Assembly (NCBI GenBank): GCA_036925085.1
Contig: JAUPFP010000003.1
Coordinates: 12,365,675 to 12,429,674 of the forward strand
Origin: Brachycybe producta
Lineage: Eukaryota; Arthropoda; Diplopoda; Playtdesmida; Andrognathidae
Length of the DNA: 64,000 bases
Reading direction: 5' to 3'
Shown here: in pieces, positions 11,421-22,324 of the stretch
How the letters are laid out: each line of letters starts with the position of its first letter
How positions within the stretch are numbered: position 1 is the stretch's first letter
The notes under the pieces: generated by a model
The model's input: the letters and a program-made list of their open reading frames with translations, nothing else
Database searches by the model: none
What the model was told of the DNA's origin: nothing
Program-made: the position numbers and the translations under genes

Positions 11421-11875
11421 CTTGAACTTCCTAACCATTTAACGCCTCATGCTGTTGTACACAGACAAGTGACGTCAGAGCCAGCGCCTTGTACCACAAT
11501 GCAAGCATGGTGGTGACGTCATCTTTTTTTTTCTAATGCTATGTATGCGGTGCATGTAAATACGAGAGAATCACCTTAACCACCTACACTCTAGTAAGCT
11601 GCAGTAACTTCCGTTCAATTACATCTTTTACAGTCTTGTAATTTCCGCCCGAGTTATGAATCATAATTTGATTGCTGACAATTTTTAAATGTAAACAAGT
11701 TTAAATGTGATTCTTTTTTTTTTTTTTTTGTAAAACGTTTCTTGTAATCTTATCTCGTCGTTCTGCTAAATACAACTTTGAACATGTTGGTCAAAGTGGT
11801 CAAGTTGTTTTAGCTTACAATGATGAATGGACTATTGGAATACAGACAACCCTTTTCTTCTGTTTGGCCTTGTTT
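11421..11875. other. Unannotated stretch with CRE-like sites
   Basis: Repeat KK recurs at about 11462-11530, with GTGACGTCAGAG and GTGACGTCATC bracketing ACCACAATGCAAGC. The rest is unassigned. Confidence 0.45.
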
Positions 11876-12843
11876 CCATTGGGGCGAAAAATGTTCGTCG
11901 TGTACAAATTTCAACTGTTGAAAAATAACAGTGTTTTTACTATGGGAGATGTGAGCCTAATGCGCATGTCTTATTAGTTGGCTAGTATAACATCACCAAT
12001 AGGAGAAAAGCCATTCAATAGAACGCCCTCAATTCCAAAAAGCACAATCATTCGCTAAAAAGAGCTTGAAAATGCCTTGTTTCCAGTGGGGTTTGAAAAA
12101 TATTCATCAAAAAGAAGGTTTAAACAAAAGTTGAATCAATTTCAACTTTTTGGCCTTGTTTCCACTGGGGTGAAAAATTTGAACTTTTTGAAAATTTCAA
12201 CTGGTGAAAACTGGAACACACATGTGGCTCCCGCCTATTCACTGTCATACGCGGTTGGGGCCCACGTGTCTTCTACTTTTCACCAGTTGAAATTTTTCAA
12301 AAAGTTCAAATTTTTCACCCCAGTGGAAACAAGGTCAAAAAGTTGCATTTGATTCAACGTTTGTTTGAACCTTCTTTTTAATGAATATTTGCACTTCTGG
12401 AGTTTTTTTTTCCAAGGCGTACTGGTCGCCATCTTTCTCTTTTCGTTTTCTTGAGCGTTTTTTTTTCCGTCGATTTTTTTTTTTCTTCAATTTCTCATCA
12501 TTTCAGGTAAATCAATGAATTTTAATTAGTTGCAGGATATATTTAACTATAGTTTTACATAAAAATAACGCCGTTTCGATGTAAATATTGATGAGAAACG
12601 GCAGTTTATGGTTTAGTTAAAGTGGTAGAGCGAATGTGGTTTTCTCACTTCAATTGGCCTAACATAACGAACAACTGATAATAGTAACTAGGCGGGGACC
12701 ACGTTGTTAGTCGCCGTATATTGAATTTCTTTTCTCCTACTAATAGAAATGCATTAACACATTTTCTCCGTATAGGAAACACTTATTTTTCAACAGTTGA
12801 AATTTTCACGGAGTAAAACTTTCGCTACAGTGGAAACCAGGCT
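11876..12843. mobile_element. Foldback element N (GGTTTCCA-type ends)
   Basis: The left end GGCCTTGTTTCCATTGGGGC faces the right end GCTACAGTGGAAACCAGGCT. TTTCAACTGTTGAAAAATAA lies inside the left end and its complement inside the right. No duplication of the target is obvious. It encloses a second hairpin (12098-12395) built from the same GTTTCCACTGGGG terminal motif, suggesting insertion of a relative into itself. Confidence 0.65.
12098..12395. repeat. Long hairpin inside N
   Basis: Arms of about 118 bp are nearly complementary, including GGCCTTGTTTCCACTGGGG facing CCCCAGTGGAAACAAGG, and GAACTTTTTGAAAATTTCAA facing its complement. The loop is about 60 bp around 12216-12275. A 91-codon open frame across it is a by-product of the symmetry. 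Confidence 0.8.
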
Positions 12844-12844
12844 T

Positions 12845-13745
12845 TTATGAAGCGAACTCTTGATTATCTGTCTTTCAGAAGAGCAAAATTAATATAAATT
12901 TGAGAAACTCAGTCACTTTTAATGTTTTTGCTATCTTTCAAAATAAACTTTTTAAAGACAATAATTATTTAAAAAAAAATATTGTCCGTTTGAAATTCGG
13001 TCGTTTTCAAACAGTTTATTGCTGTTACCCAAAGATATAAAAGGATATCCACATTGAAATCGATCTTAAGTGATTGTGCTACCCTTCTAGTTTCTAAAAC
13101 ACGTTAATGTTTCTCTTCAATTTACTCCTGAAAGACAGACTAGGCAAGTGTTCACCTTCAAGGAGCGTTTTACACTGAAGGGAAAACGAGTATGTATTAG
13201 AAACTAGAAGGGGTAGCTCAATCACTTAGGACGGTTTTATGTTATCTTTCAAAATAAACTTTTTTCTAAGTAAAAAAAATACTTCCTGCTTAAAATTGGG
13301 TCATTTGCGAACAGATATAAAAAGCTTATTTTGAAAAATAACAACATTGAAATTAATCTTAAGTGGTTGAGCTACTCTTCTAGTTTCTAAAACGCATTCA
13401 AGTTCCTCTTCATTTTGCACCTGAAAGACAGAGTAAGGAGATTCTGAAAGAGGGCCATCTACAATTTAAAACCACCTGAAGAGAAACTTGAAAGATTTTT
13501 AGAAACTAGAAAAGGGTACTTCTATTGTTGAGGGCAATTCACGTCGATATCTTTCAAAATGAACTTTTAAGACTAATAAAAAAACATGCCCTGCTTAAAG
13601 TTGGTTCATTTTCAAACTGCCATAAAAAGCTTGTTTTAAAAGATATCAACACGAAAACACTCCTGAGTGATTGAGCCTACCCTTCTAGTTTTTAAAATAC
13701 GTTCAAAATTTCTCTTCATCTTACTCCTGAGTTCGAAAGTTTCCG
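12845..13745. repeat. Three tandem Q units
   Basis: Units span about 12845-13140, 13150-13440 and 13445-13745. Each shows CTTTCAAAATAAACTTTT, AAAGCTTATTTTGAAA and ACCCTTCTAGTTT in the same order. ACTTAAG- or CTTAAGT-type centres are present in most. Boundaries fall near GTTTACACT-like sequence. Confidence 0.75.
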
Positions 13746-14334
13746 TAAGCAAACAGATGACGTCGTTAAGGTTTGCTTAGCTTACAGATGCGTTTACCTG
13801 TATCTGTTTACAAAGCGTGGGTTGTTGCTATAGCAACAGGTATGAGGCATGTGACGTCATAATGCTTATTTTAGAGCTGTTGCTGACTTTGTTTAATCAT
13901 CTAATGGCCGCGATTTTTTTTTATCTTTTGGCGGATGATTTAATGGATGCTTCTGTTTTTCCTCATTGCTTAAAAGTGTAACCTTGTGTGAAATGGTTTG
14001 TTTTATTTCTGTTTTCTGTGTGTTTTTTTTGGCTTTGAAAAATTTGTTGCTTGTTTCGTAAGGCAGCAGGTGACGCGACTGTTTTTTTTTACTTTTTCAG
14101 CTTCTTTATGGTTGTATTTAATCAGCAGAGTAAAATCTCTATATACACTGTATACAGTATATCAAATCAGAAAATGGCCAAAATTTGAGTGGGTTGGACC
14201 TTTCAATGTGTACTTTACATTGCAAAAACAAATCTCAATGAAGAGCGCTAGCATAGTTTTTCTATTGATATACACAGTCAAGAGGCATGCTGGCGTTTTG
14301 GTCGCGGTGACACGATCGCCGCACCAGAACGCAA
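13746..14334. other. Unannotated stretch
   Basis: It contains the X-box/CRE pair at 13824-13859. An E-family fragment (GAGCGCTAGCATAGTTTTTC) lies at about 14243-14275. An open frame at 13998-14366 is low-complexity at its start and matches nothing known. Confidence 0.45.
13824..13859. promoter_or_regulatory. Palindromic X-box-like site plus CRE
   Basis: GTTGCTATAGCAAC is a perfect 14-bp palindrome (13824-13837) close to the RFX X-box. TGACGTCA at 13852-13859 is a perfect CRE. Fourteen bases separate them. RFX and CREB/ATF sites are neighbours in some known promoters. A role here is inference. Confidence 0.4.
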
Positions 14335-14689
14335 GCATGGCCCTAGAGCACTTTTATTATATTTAATGCTCTCTGCAGCAAGTGCAGTTAGTTCAGCAGT
14401 GAGTGTGCGTTCAGTTCTTAAAAGGCTACTTCACACAATTACTTCGAAAAACCTCCGAAAAGAGTGCTAGCATCGTTTTTCTATTGAGCCCATAGACCCA
14501 ATGCTAAAGAAAAAATGTTAATCTTTAAAATAGACAGTCGCGGCAATATGTTTTTTTTCATATTTAAAGTCGTCCACTATTAAGTTTTCAAAGTGCAATG
14601 TGCACCTTAAATATATGCTGATCGAATGATGTTACTTTAGCTGTTTCATTGTTGAAAAGTTTGGATATTTACTCCATGGAACAGATGGT

Positions 14690-16850
14690 TATGCAACCAA
14701 CTAGGAATAGTAGTGTTCTTGATGTTGTAATAACTAACCTTCCCCTTATGATATTTAATTTTAAGGTTTCTGAGTAATTAGTGACCATCACATTGTAACT
14801 TGTGATGTTAATGTTAGGAGTACTGTTAAAGCCATAAGGCAGATTAGTCTTTATAACAAATGTAACCGGGATGGGTTTAAGTTGCATGTGCAGCAAAATC
14901 TTGAGAACTTTAAAAATAATTTTAATCAGCATGATGTTGATGAAAATTGGGCAATTTTTCACTTGTTACTGATGGGAGGGGTCTTGAAGTTTGTTCCATT
15001 AAAGAGAGTCCGGGATGCCTCAACACCAGCATGGTATACACCATGTGTTAAAAGGACTCGTCATAAGCAGCGATTATGGAGAAATAGCTACAGAGGTAAT
15101 TCAAGTTTATTGAATGCAAATGGTTTGCATATTGCTCGTGCAAATGCTAAAAAAGAACTCTCATTGGCCCATAAGGATTTTACAACTAATAAACTCAGTA
15201 AATGGCTGCAAGTAGGTCCAAAGCTGTTTTGGAGGTATGTCAAGCATTCTCGGGCTGGTGAGTACTTGATTTCAGCTTTTGTTGGGGGCAAATGGAGAAC
15301 TAATGTCACACCCAGAATTGAAAGCTTCTTTGTTGAATGAAAAATACAGGAGTGTTTTTACAGCAGATGAAAATACTACACCTAATGCTTTTGAGTCTAG
15401 AACAATGCATTCTTTGGGGGATATTATTGTTAATACTGAGGGCATTATCAAGCAACTATTAACCCTTAATAAAAATAAAAGTGGAGGCCAGATGGAATTC
15501 ATGCAGTAGTTATAAAATTAGCTAGGGAAGTGGGACCATTTCTTCAGCTAATTTATCAGCAGTCTTTGGATCAAGGGGTTCCAAGTATGTAGAAATTAGC
15601 AAGTGTTACCCCAATATTTAAGTCAGGTAATAAGTCCGAAGCTGCAAACTATAGGCATGTATCTCTTAACTTCAGTGGTTTGTAAAATTCTTGAGCATAT
15701 ATACTCTGGCTGCATTGTTTCTCAAATCTCACAATCTCATTTCTGATAACCAACATGGTTTCCTGAGATGGTGCTCTTGTGAGACTCAACTTATCCCGGT
15801 AGTGGATGACCTCCAGAAGAGTTTAGACAATGGTAAACAGGTTGACATGGTGTTTCTTGACTTTTGTAAGGCATTTGACACTGTTTCACATTCAAAACTT
15901 CTGGCAAAAGTTGCAGCATATGGGTTGGGGGCAGGTAACCAAATGGGTAACTTCTTTTTTAAGTGATAGGAAACAAAGGGTAGTTGTAAATGGGTCTCAC
16001 TCAGAGTGGTTGGCTGTTAAATCTGGTGTACCCCAGGGTAGTGTGCTGGGTCCTTTTTTCCTCGGGGTAGAAATCCAATTGTGTTCAATTATAGTATGAA
16101 TAACACTATTCTTCGGAGTGTCAAGTGTTATAAGTACTTGTGGGTTACAATGACAGATGACCTTTCCTGAAAAAAACACATTAATGGTGTTACTGGGAAA
16201 GCTCTACAAATCCTTTGTTTTAGTCAAGATAAATTGGGCACCTGTCCAGCACAAGTTCAAACTATTGCCTATCAAGCATTGGTTCGGCCTCATCTTGAGT
16301 ATTGCTGCAGTGTATAGAATCCTCACTCTGTCACACACTCAGTTGAAATGGTTCAACATAAGGCAGCTAGGTTTGTTTGTGGCAGGCACAAATTTACAGA
16401 TAGTGTCACTGAGATGCTGTCAGTGCTACAATGGCATAGTTTGGCACATCGCAGGGCTGAGTTAAGTTTGAAAACTAGCGTTAGCCCATTAGTATTAGCA
16501 GAGCGTGTTTTATATAGGAAAGTGATTGCAGATTTGTGTTAGCAGTGCCATCTATTGATCACCAATGGAAACTGCCGATAAGATGTTCACTGTAGGAAAC
16601 CTATATAAAACGATAAGATGGCAATAAGCATGCGCTCTGCTAATACTAACGGGCTAACGCTAGTGTTTGAAATTGTTTAGAAAAATTACATGTGGTGATT
16701 TTCCTAAACCACAGTCCAGTCTAAGAAAATTAGGGAGATTTTTGCTAGGACAGATTCATATTATTGGTCTTTTTTTCCTAGAGTTATAAGACAATGGAAC
16801 TCTTCCTAAGGCAGTGGTGAATGGGGATAATTTTGTTTTGTGGGATTGAC
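14690..16850 (+). pseudogene. LINE ORF2 remnant (endonuclease-reverse transcriptase)
   Basis: ORF2 of such elements nicks the target and copies element RNA. Visible in order: the end of an APE-type endonuclease with VLDVVITNL and SDHHIVTCDV (about 14718-14810); a linker ORF 14882-15340; a frame shift near 15490; the AFDTVSHSKLL segment of RT (about 15840-15905); SGVPQGSVLGP (about 16022-16055); and the C-terminal YQALVRPHLEYC and SYYWSFFPRVIRQWN motifs. The catalytic FxDD box expected just after VLGP is missing, because the sequence jumps to the KCYKYL region by 16115. In-frame stops and shifts also break it. It is certainly inactive. Confidence 0.88.
16474..16664. mobile_element. Family F MITE, copy F1, perfect 8-bp TSD
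   Basis: The ends ACTAGCGTTAGCCC and GGGCTAACGCTAGT are perfectly inverted. Identical 8-bp repeats GTTTGAAA flank them (16466-16473 and 16665-16672). The interior has CGATAAGATGGCAATAAGCA and GCCATCTATTGATC blocks shared with F2 and F4. An 8-bp duplication suggests a hAT-type transposase. It lies inside the LINE, so it is the youngest layer of this nest. Confidence 0.88.
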
Positions 16851-17456
16851 ATTTGTATATTCATTTTGTTTTTATATGTGCTTGACAATGCTTAATGCTG
16901 CATATGGACTTTCATGCCCCTCTGCCATAGGCCTATTTGGCTGCTAGCAGGGTACTAATTGTAATTGTAATAGAATGACAAAAAGTTGGAAAGTGCGGTT
17001 CTATTTTTAACTCTTATGTTTAGGGGGTATGAAAAACACATTAAAATGCTCGTAAAGCACAGTAAAGAAAACACATTGGCGCACGCGCTGTTTTCTTCTG
17101 GTTTTTTAAAATTATTTTTGGATGTCTTTTTCTTATTTCGGTGTACTCAATGGAGTTTAACATAAGAGTTTGAAATATATTTAAGGTGCACATTACACTT
17201 TGAAAACTTATTATTGGACAACTTTAAATATGAAAAATAAACAAATTGCCGCCGTGACTGTGTATTTTAAAAATTAACATTTTTTCTTTAACAATTGGGT
17301 CTATGGGCTCAATAGAAAAACGATGCTAGCGTTCTTTGTGGAGAATTTTCGAAGTAATTGTGTGATGTAGCGACTGAACGCGCACTCACTGCTGAACTAA
17401 ACCGCGCTTGCTCAAGAGATCATTAAATAAAATAAAAGTGCTCTAGGGCCATGCAA

Positions 17457-18207
17457 AAAACTAATATGAATTATTTATGCAAGTCTTTCATTTTTATCGA
17501 TAAGATATCGATCCACTATTGTTTGATGTCATTTTTCTCCCCATCATTTTATCAACAATATTAGAGCTGTGTGTTTGTTTATGAAATTTATTATCATTTG
17601 GTGATTTTTTATGGCGTTTGAAATTCTTTTGTACACCGGATGTTGAGTAATTAATTATTCATGTGATTTAATTAACTGCTTATGATAACAATGTTTGAGT
17701 GTGTTTGATTCTCAGGAATTGCGGATGGAGAATGAAGTTTCTTTCTGAGTTGCTGTGATTGGTTGGCTGCATTGTGAGTGACACCGTCGCGTGAGCAGGG
17801 CTCAAGAAAAGCTACGCATGTGGTTGACGCTAAATCAGCGCCAAATATAACCCCGACAACAACTACAAATGAGAATCATTTAGCATCAAAGGCGCGCGCA
17901 ACAAGGGGAAAGATTGAACATAGAGGCTAAAACTAACCATGATCTTTTTTTTTTCGTGGACTCTTCATATTTCATTTTCATTACAAAAGTTTACTGCAGT
18001 TAAAACGTTAACCACAGTTAAGTTTCTAGAGGAAACAAATCATGTGGTTACATTAACCATGGTTAAATTTCTATAAAAAAAAATGGAGTTAACTCAACTG
18101 CATTGACAGCAATGTGGTTAACCACACTATTGAATGTTTAAATACGTCACTTCCTGTCGTTCAAACCATTATTTAGGCTACAAGCAATATGGCGGACAGT
18201 GAGAACA
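17457..18207. other. Unannotated stretch
   Basis: It contains TAACCATGGTTA and GTGGTTAACCAC palindromes at 18050-18130, possibly an old foldback, but no clear termini. No gene is recognised. Confidence 0.45.
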
Positions 18208-18406
18208 ACAGGCAATTAGAAATCGGGACGAACAGAAGTTGGCTCCGCCCTTTTTATGACGAACGCAACTTCTAATTGGTTGGTTATCTGCCGCCACATG
18301 CTCCGCCTTTTTCAACGTCCACCACATAACAAACTAATTATTAGTTGCCGGTTGTAATAAAAAGGGCGGAGCCAACTTCTGTTTGTCCCGATTTATAATC
18401 GCCTGT
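18208..18406. mobile_element. Family A MITE, copy A3, near-perfect TSD
   Basis: The ends are ACAGGCAATTAGAAATCGGG and CCCGATTTATAATCGCCTGT. The flanks GTGAGAACA (18199-18207) and GTGAAAACA (18407-18415) match at 8 of 9 bases. The left arm has AGAAGTTGGCTCCGCCC and the right arm its complement. The central CRE is lost. Confidence 0.87.
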
Positions 18407-19395
18407 GTGAAAACACATGCAGTTGGGCGCAGCCCGAAAAATTCTATTAGCCCCGCCCCATTATGAGCATCAGACAAATAACAAACCTATAACAAACAGA
18501 ATCAAACGCGTAACAAACCTAAATAACCAATCAGAGCGAACTTTTTTCTGGCTGCGTCCAACGGCTGCTGTGAGAACACTCAAGTTTTGACTGAATGAGG
18601 AGTGAAAATTTGACATAGTGCACGACTGTTTACCAGGAAGTGACGCTAGTTAAGTGTTTGAAAAATGGAAACACACAAAAGCACTTCTTCTGTTACTGTA
18701 GTTAATTTTTGTAGTGTAAACGAGCTTAACGAGGTGTTAGTCATTAATAAGTTCGGAACTGGTTGACTATTTCGCAGCTGTCGTCATCTTGATTGTGTCC
18801 GTTTTTAAACACATCGGTCAATTCTTGTCTATGTAAACCGATGCAATCGGATGGATTCATTGATGTGTTTTGGAACGTGCCAAATAAATGTGGCAGTTCT
18901 CAAAAGTAATTTTATGCACGTTTTTTAAATTGTGAAATTGCAATTAGTGCTTGAAAATACAGCATTTAATTTTTTAAAACGCAAAATTAAAGTGCGAACT
19001 TTTACATAGGTCTACACCGGCGCTTTTTGGGTGGATGACGTCATAACAGTTGATGACACGATCTGAGCATGCGCAGTTGGATATTTAAGCACATCCTAAA
19101 ACGTTTTTCAAGACAAAACAAATGCTTAAATGGACAGCGATGGAGACAGATGGGGTGGGTGTGGCTAGAAGTTAACAAAAGTTAGCAGAAGGAGGGTTCC
19201 TAACGGTGACCCAGGCAGTGGTTTCACACATTGACTAACTAGTTAGTTTGCAGAATAGCTTGTCTATTTTGGCCGTAACCATGGTGCACCTGTAACATAT
19301 CGACTACGTAGAGTATTATATATATATGGAGGTCAATGAACCTATTTTCGATTTTTTGTTGTTGCTTGAAAGTTAAAACTGGCGTGTTTTGATTA
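18407..19395. other. Unannotated stretch with a family C fragment
   Basis: About 18430-18480 is a fragment (TTAGCCCCGCCCCATTATGA). A perfect CRE TGACGTCA lies at 19036-19043. No gene is seen. Confidence 0.45.
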
Positions 19396-19640
19396 AGCGC
19401 CAAGTTAAAAATGCCAAACAAGATAAAAGCCAAGCTGAATAAGCGCCAAAATGAACAAACACCAAACTGAATAAGCACCCAAGTGAACAAACGGCAAATT
19501 GAATAAGCGTCTAAGTGAACAATTGGCAAACTCAATAACTCAAATTTTCTTGCTTTTATTCAGTTTGGCGTTTTTTCTTCAAATCTGACACTTGTTCTGT
19601 TTGACGTTTCTTCCATTTGGCGTTTGTATTTAGTCGCCTT
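19396..19640. repeat. Degenerate AAGCGCCAAACTGAA array, opposed arms
   Basis: Units related to AAGCGCCAAACTGAAC repeat in the direct orientation to about 19530. They then run as complements (TTCAGTTTGGCG, TTCTGTTTGACG) from about 19556. The same unit builds the arrays at 22930-23050 and 24380-24925. This looks like a foldback with tandem-repeat arms. Confidence 0.65.
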
Positions 19641-19873
19641 ATTCTGTAACTTACCGTAAACACCCTGTATTACCATAGCCTGCAGTCCTTCGTACTCCAA
19701 GTGCTGCATTTCCGCCCTTTTCGTTACCATCTAAGATCCCAAAGTATAAAGTCACAGCCTGGTTCCGGTATTGGCAGATGGATACCCATCAAGGCAGGTC
19801 TGTGTCTTGTTGATTCGACGTCCATTCTCTGATATCGAAATATGAAATAACTCATTCAATGGTTCGGTAGCTA

Positions 19874-19935
19874 ATACATTGTACACACATGAGTTAAATG
19901 AATTCAAATTAAATGTTTTAAGTGAATTTATACAG
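19874..19935. repeat. Dispersed repeat JJ, copy 2
   Basis: It shares TGTACACACATGAG and GTTAAATGAATTCAAATT with 289-352. It sits just upstream of the telomere-like array. Confidence 0.6.
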
Positions 19936-19965
19936 AACCAAAAATAGTCTTTTTTATCAATGTGT

Positions 19966-20298
19966 TTAGTTTAGGTTAGACTCTGTTCGGTTAGGATTCA
20001 TTAGGTTGGGTTAGGTTTCATTAGGATGGGTTAAGTTTCATTAGGTTAGGTTCGGTTAGGTTTCATTAGGTTAGGTTCGGTTAGGTTTCATTAGGTAGGG
20101 TTAAGTTTCATTAGGTTAGGTTCGGTTAGGTTTCATTAGGTTAGGTTCGGTTAGGTTTCATTAGGTTAGGTTCGGTTAGGTTTCATTAGGTTAGGTTCGG
20201 TTAGGTTTCATTAGGTAAGGTTAGGTAAGGTTGGGTTCGGTTTGTTTTCATTAGGTAAGGTTCGTTTAGGTTTTATTAGGTAAGGTTCGGTTAGGTTA
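19966..20298. repeat. Telomere-like pentamer array, 25-bp higher-order unit
   Basis: The cleanest portion (20050-20210) repeats a 25-bp unit of five pentamers: TTAGG twice, then TTCGG, TTAGG and TTTCA. Edges are degenerate, with TTGGG and TTAAG variants. TTAGG is the canonical arthropod telomere repeat, so this is an interstitial, diverged telomere-like satellite. It has no coding potential. Confidence 0.8.
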
Positions 20299-20310
20299 TG
20301 GAGAAAGTGT

Positions 20311-20505
20311 TATATTTTTTTGGTAGCTGTAGTGACCAGAAAGGGATGAAAAAAAGGTCTGTTCTGTCCCAATATTTTTTGGCAGCTGTAGTGACCCTAT
20401 TGATGAGCAAAAGGTCTATATATTTTTTGGTAGCTGTAGTTGACCCAAGTAGCTGTTCTCCTAGTAGCTCTTGTGAGCCTTGGTAGCTAGCTGTAGTGAC
20501 ACACA
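20311..20505. repeat. Short tandem repeat around GGTAGCTGTAGTGACC
   Basis: At least three units carry ATATTTTTTGGTAGCTGTAG followed by TGACC. Decayed units follow. Short ORFs on both strands come from this periodicity. Confidence 0.65.
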
Positions 20506-20510
20506 ACCGG

Positions 20511-21084
20511 TTCATTTTATTACTGGTTTCAGGTGCTCTAATTGGTCAGAATATTAAAATAAGATTCTGTGCAAAGAAAAAGTTGAGCCAATCTCAACTT
20601 TTTTTTTTCTTACCAGAAAATCGGCCAGAATTTGAAATTCTTTTCTGTCCTTATATACTTGGCTGATTTTCCGTATTGTGTCTCCTCCCCTTAAGGCAGT
20701 ATCCGTCCCAAACTAAGAGGATTTAGACCCGAGTCCCGTAACAGATGTTGCTGTACACTGTTAACAGTATGCAGGTTGTAGTTGATCAGAGCATTACACT
20801 ATGGAAGGCGCTTGATATTTATTGTTTAATGAGGTTTAATATGAAGTCTTATAGAGAATTTGATTTTTTTTGTGTGTTATTTAGTAAATTATACACGTGT
20901 TAGGCCAACTTTCCTTTGGGAATTGTCAAATAAACAAATTACAGGGTTGAAAAATGTAGTCGTTTTAAGCTAGCATAATAAACACAAAAAAAACCATTGT
21001 CACCATATAAAATACAATGAAGCGTTTTGAAATAAAACCCTCAAAGCAGGGTTCCTATCTTAAGAACGATTTAATCGAAAAAAT
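20511..21084. other. Unannotated stretch
   Basis: A small inverted pair (AAGTTGAGCC facing CTCAACTT) lies near 20580-20600. Nothing else is recognised. Confidence 0.45.
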
Positions 21085-21345
21085 AGCAAAATGTCATTAA
21101 CAAATATGTTAATTACCAATTTTTTTTAAACTAACAAAGATGAATGTCGATAACAAAATGCTAATGAAGTGTTTTTGACAAAAAATGTTGGTAGCATATG
21201 CGCAGAAAAAAAATAGCAAAATGTTATTAACAAATATGTTAAATTATCAATTTCTTTTAAACGTGTTTTGATAAATGTCGATAACAAAATGCTAATAACA
21301 ATGTGCTTGACAAAAAATGTTGTTAGCATGTCGGCAGGAGAAACT
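21085..21345. repeat. Tandem duplication, ~130 bp, AT-rich
   Basis: AGCAAAATGTCATTAACAAA through to GACAAAAAATGTTGGTAGCA is repeated at about 21215-21338 with small changes. The motif GATAACAAAATGCTAAT occurs in both. Related ATGTTATTAAC motifs continue to about 21580. Confidence 0.7.
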
Positions 21346-21623
21346 GATAAACGAGTAGAATGTTATTAACAGCGTTATCAACAGAAATAACGTGCTAGTA
21401 ACATTTTGTTATCCACCATCCTTTGATCGATCAGGACCGCCTTTAGCAATGTTAATTGGAAAAAAAATAAAATAAATGCTGAAAGCGGATGTTATTGACA
21501 AACGTTAATAGCAGCAAAATGTTATTAACGTTTCTAGAGACTTAAGAGCAAATGTTGATAAGAAAAGTTAATAACATTTTTATAGGCAGATTTTTAATAT
21601 TTATTAAAAACATTGCAAATAAC

Positions 21624-21936
21624 AAGGGCTCGGATTTTTATGCAAAATCAAGCAAAGGTTTCTCAATCTGTGGCCCCCCAAGTGCCACTGGTAAAGTAAT
21701 CATCAACATTAGTGCAACTGTAATTATACGTTTTCTAATCAAGAAGGCTGGTTAGAGGCTAGATGTCTGGTTACTATCAGTTGTCAACTATAGAGCTCTA
21801 GCCTCCAACCAGGTGTTTTTGATCGAAAACTTTGTTGGTTGATCCTAAACGGAACTGTCTTTCACAATTGGCACTTGGGGGGGGGGGCACAAATTGAGAA
21901 ACATTGGCGTGATGTTGCATAAAAATCCGAGCCCTA
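21624..21936. mobile_element. hAT-like MITE H, perfect 8-bp TSD
   Basis: The ends AGGGCTCGGATTTTTATGC and GCATAAAAATCCGAGCCCT extend to an imperfect TIR of about 60 bp, including GTTTCTCAAT facing ATTGAGAAAC. Flanks CAAATAAC (21616-21623) and CAAATAAC (21937-21944) are identical. The 313-bp size and 8-bp duplication fit a non-autonomous hAT element. A G-run lies in its right arm. Confidence 0.87.
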
Positions 21937-21944
21937 CAAATAAC

Positions 21945-22324
21945 ACGTGTTTTCAGCAATGTTACTTCCGGCGTAAATGCACCATTATTCAAAGTACGTG
22001 TGAGAAATTGTTCTATTCCATTGTTCTCTTTCATTTGCATGTTTTTTTTTCTTCTTCTAACAATGGCTACTTAGAAAACGCCAAGATATTCCTAGTAATT
22101 ACTAATTACTAGTAATTAAAGATCGTTGGATGCGTCTGATGATGCATCCAATTATCACATAGGTGACACACGACTTTTATCATTGTAGGAACTCAAATTA
22201 TCCTGTAGTCTACTAGTCGGCAACACTGATAATTGTAATTAATCTTGTGTTGCCAGATCGCCTTCTGATAAACAATCATACAAGGAACTTGGCGCATTAT
22301 ATGATTATTAAGGTGGTTTTAAGT
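21945..22324. other. Unannotated stretch
   Basis: Near 22090-22120 repeated AGTAATTACTAATTACTAGT forms a short palindrome. No gene is seen. Confidence 0.45.

Larger units (their letters stand above)
14631..16970 (+). mobile_element. CR1/L2/Jockey-group LINE, 5'-truncated
   Basis: This is a non-LTR retrotransposon inserted in E3. It begins inside the endonuclease domain and ends with a short tandem tail of TAATTG units, as in CR1/L2-type elements. The 3' UTR contains CCCCTCTGCCATAGGCC, which recurs in the minus-strand tail at 49655-49745. No long target duplication is evident, which is common for this group. F1 interrupts its 3' part. Confidence 0.85.
14422..17374. mobile_element. Foldback element E3, split by a LINE
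   Basis: The left part (14422-14630) follows TTAA at 14418-14421 and matches the start of E1 and E2 up to ATATGCTGATCGAATGAT. The right part (16971-17374) resumes at AGAATGACAAAAAG, exactly where the E consensus continues. It ends GTGATGTAGC with a decayed terminus. The interrupted unit dates the LINE as younger than E3. Confidence 0.8.
14335..17456. mobile_element. Outer foldback DD enclosing E3, a LINE and F1
   Basis: The left arm at 14335-14418 begins GCATGGCCCTAGAGCACTTT and contains GTTCAGCAGTGAGTGTGCG. The right arm at 17372-17456 is its inverted copy, ending AAAGTGCTCTAGGGCCATGC. Everything between is E3 with its own insertions. The arms are about 85 bp and imperfect. No terminal duplication is resolved. 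Confidence 0.65.

Noticed and set aside
15088..15502. Minus-strand frames opposite the LINE
   Set aside because: They are antisense shadows of the LINE ORF2 remnant, which has recognisable motifs on the plus strand.
19966..20298. True chromosome end
   Set aside because: The pentamers are diverged and lie in the middle of the window with ordinary repeats on both sides.
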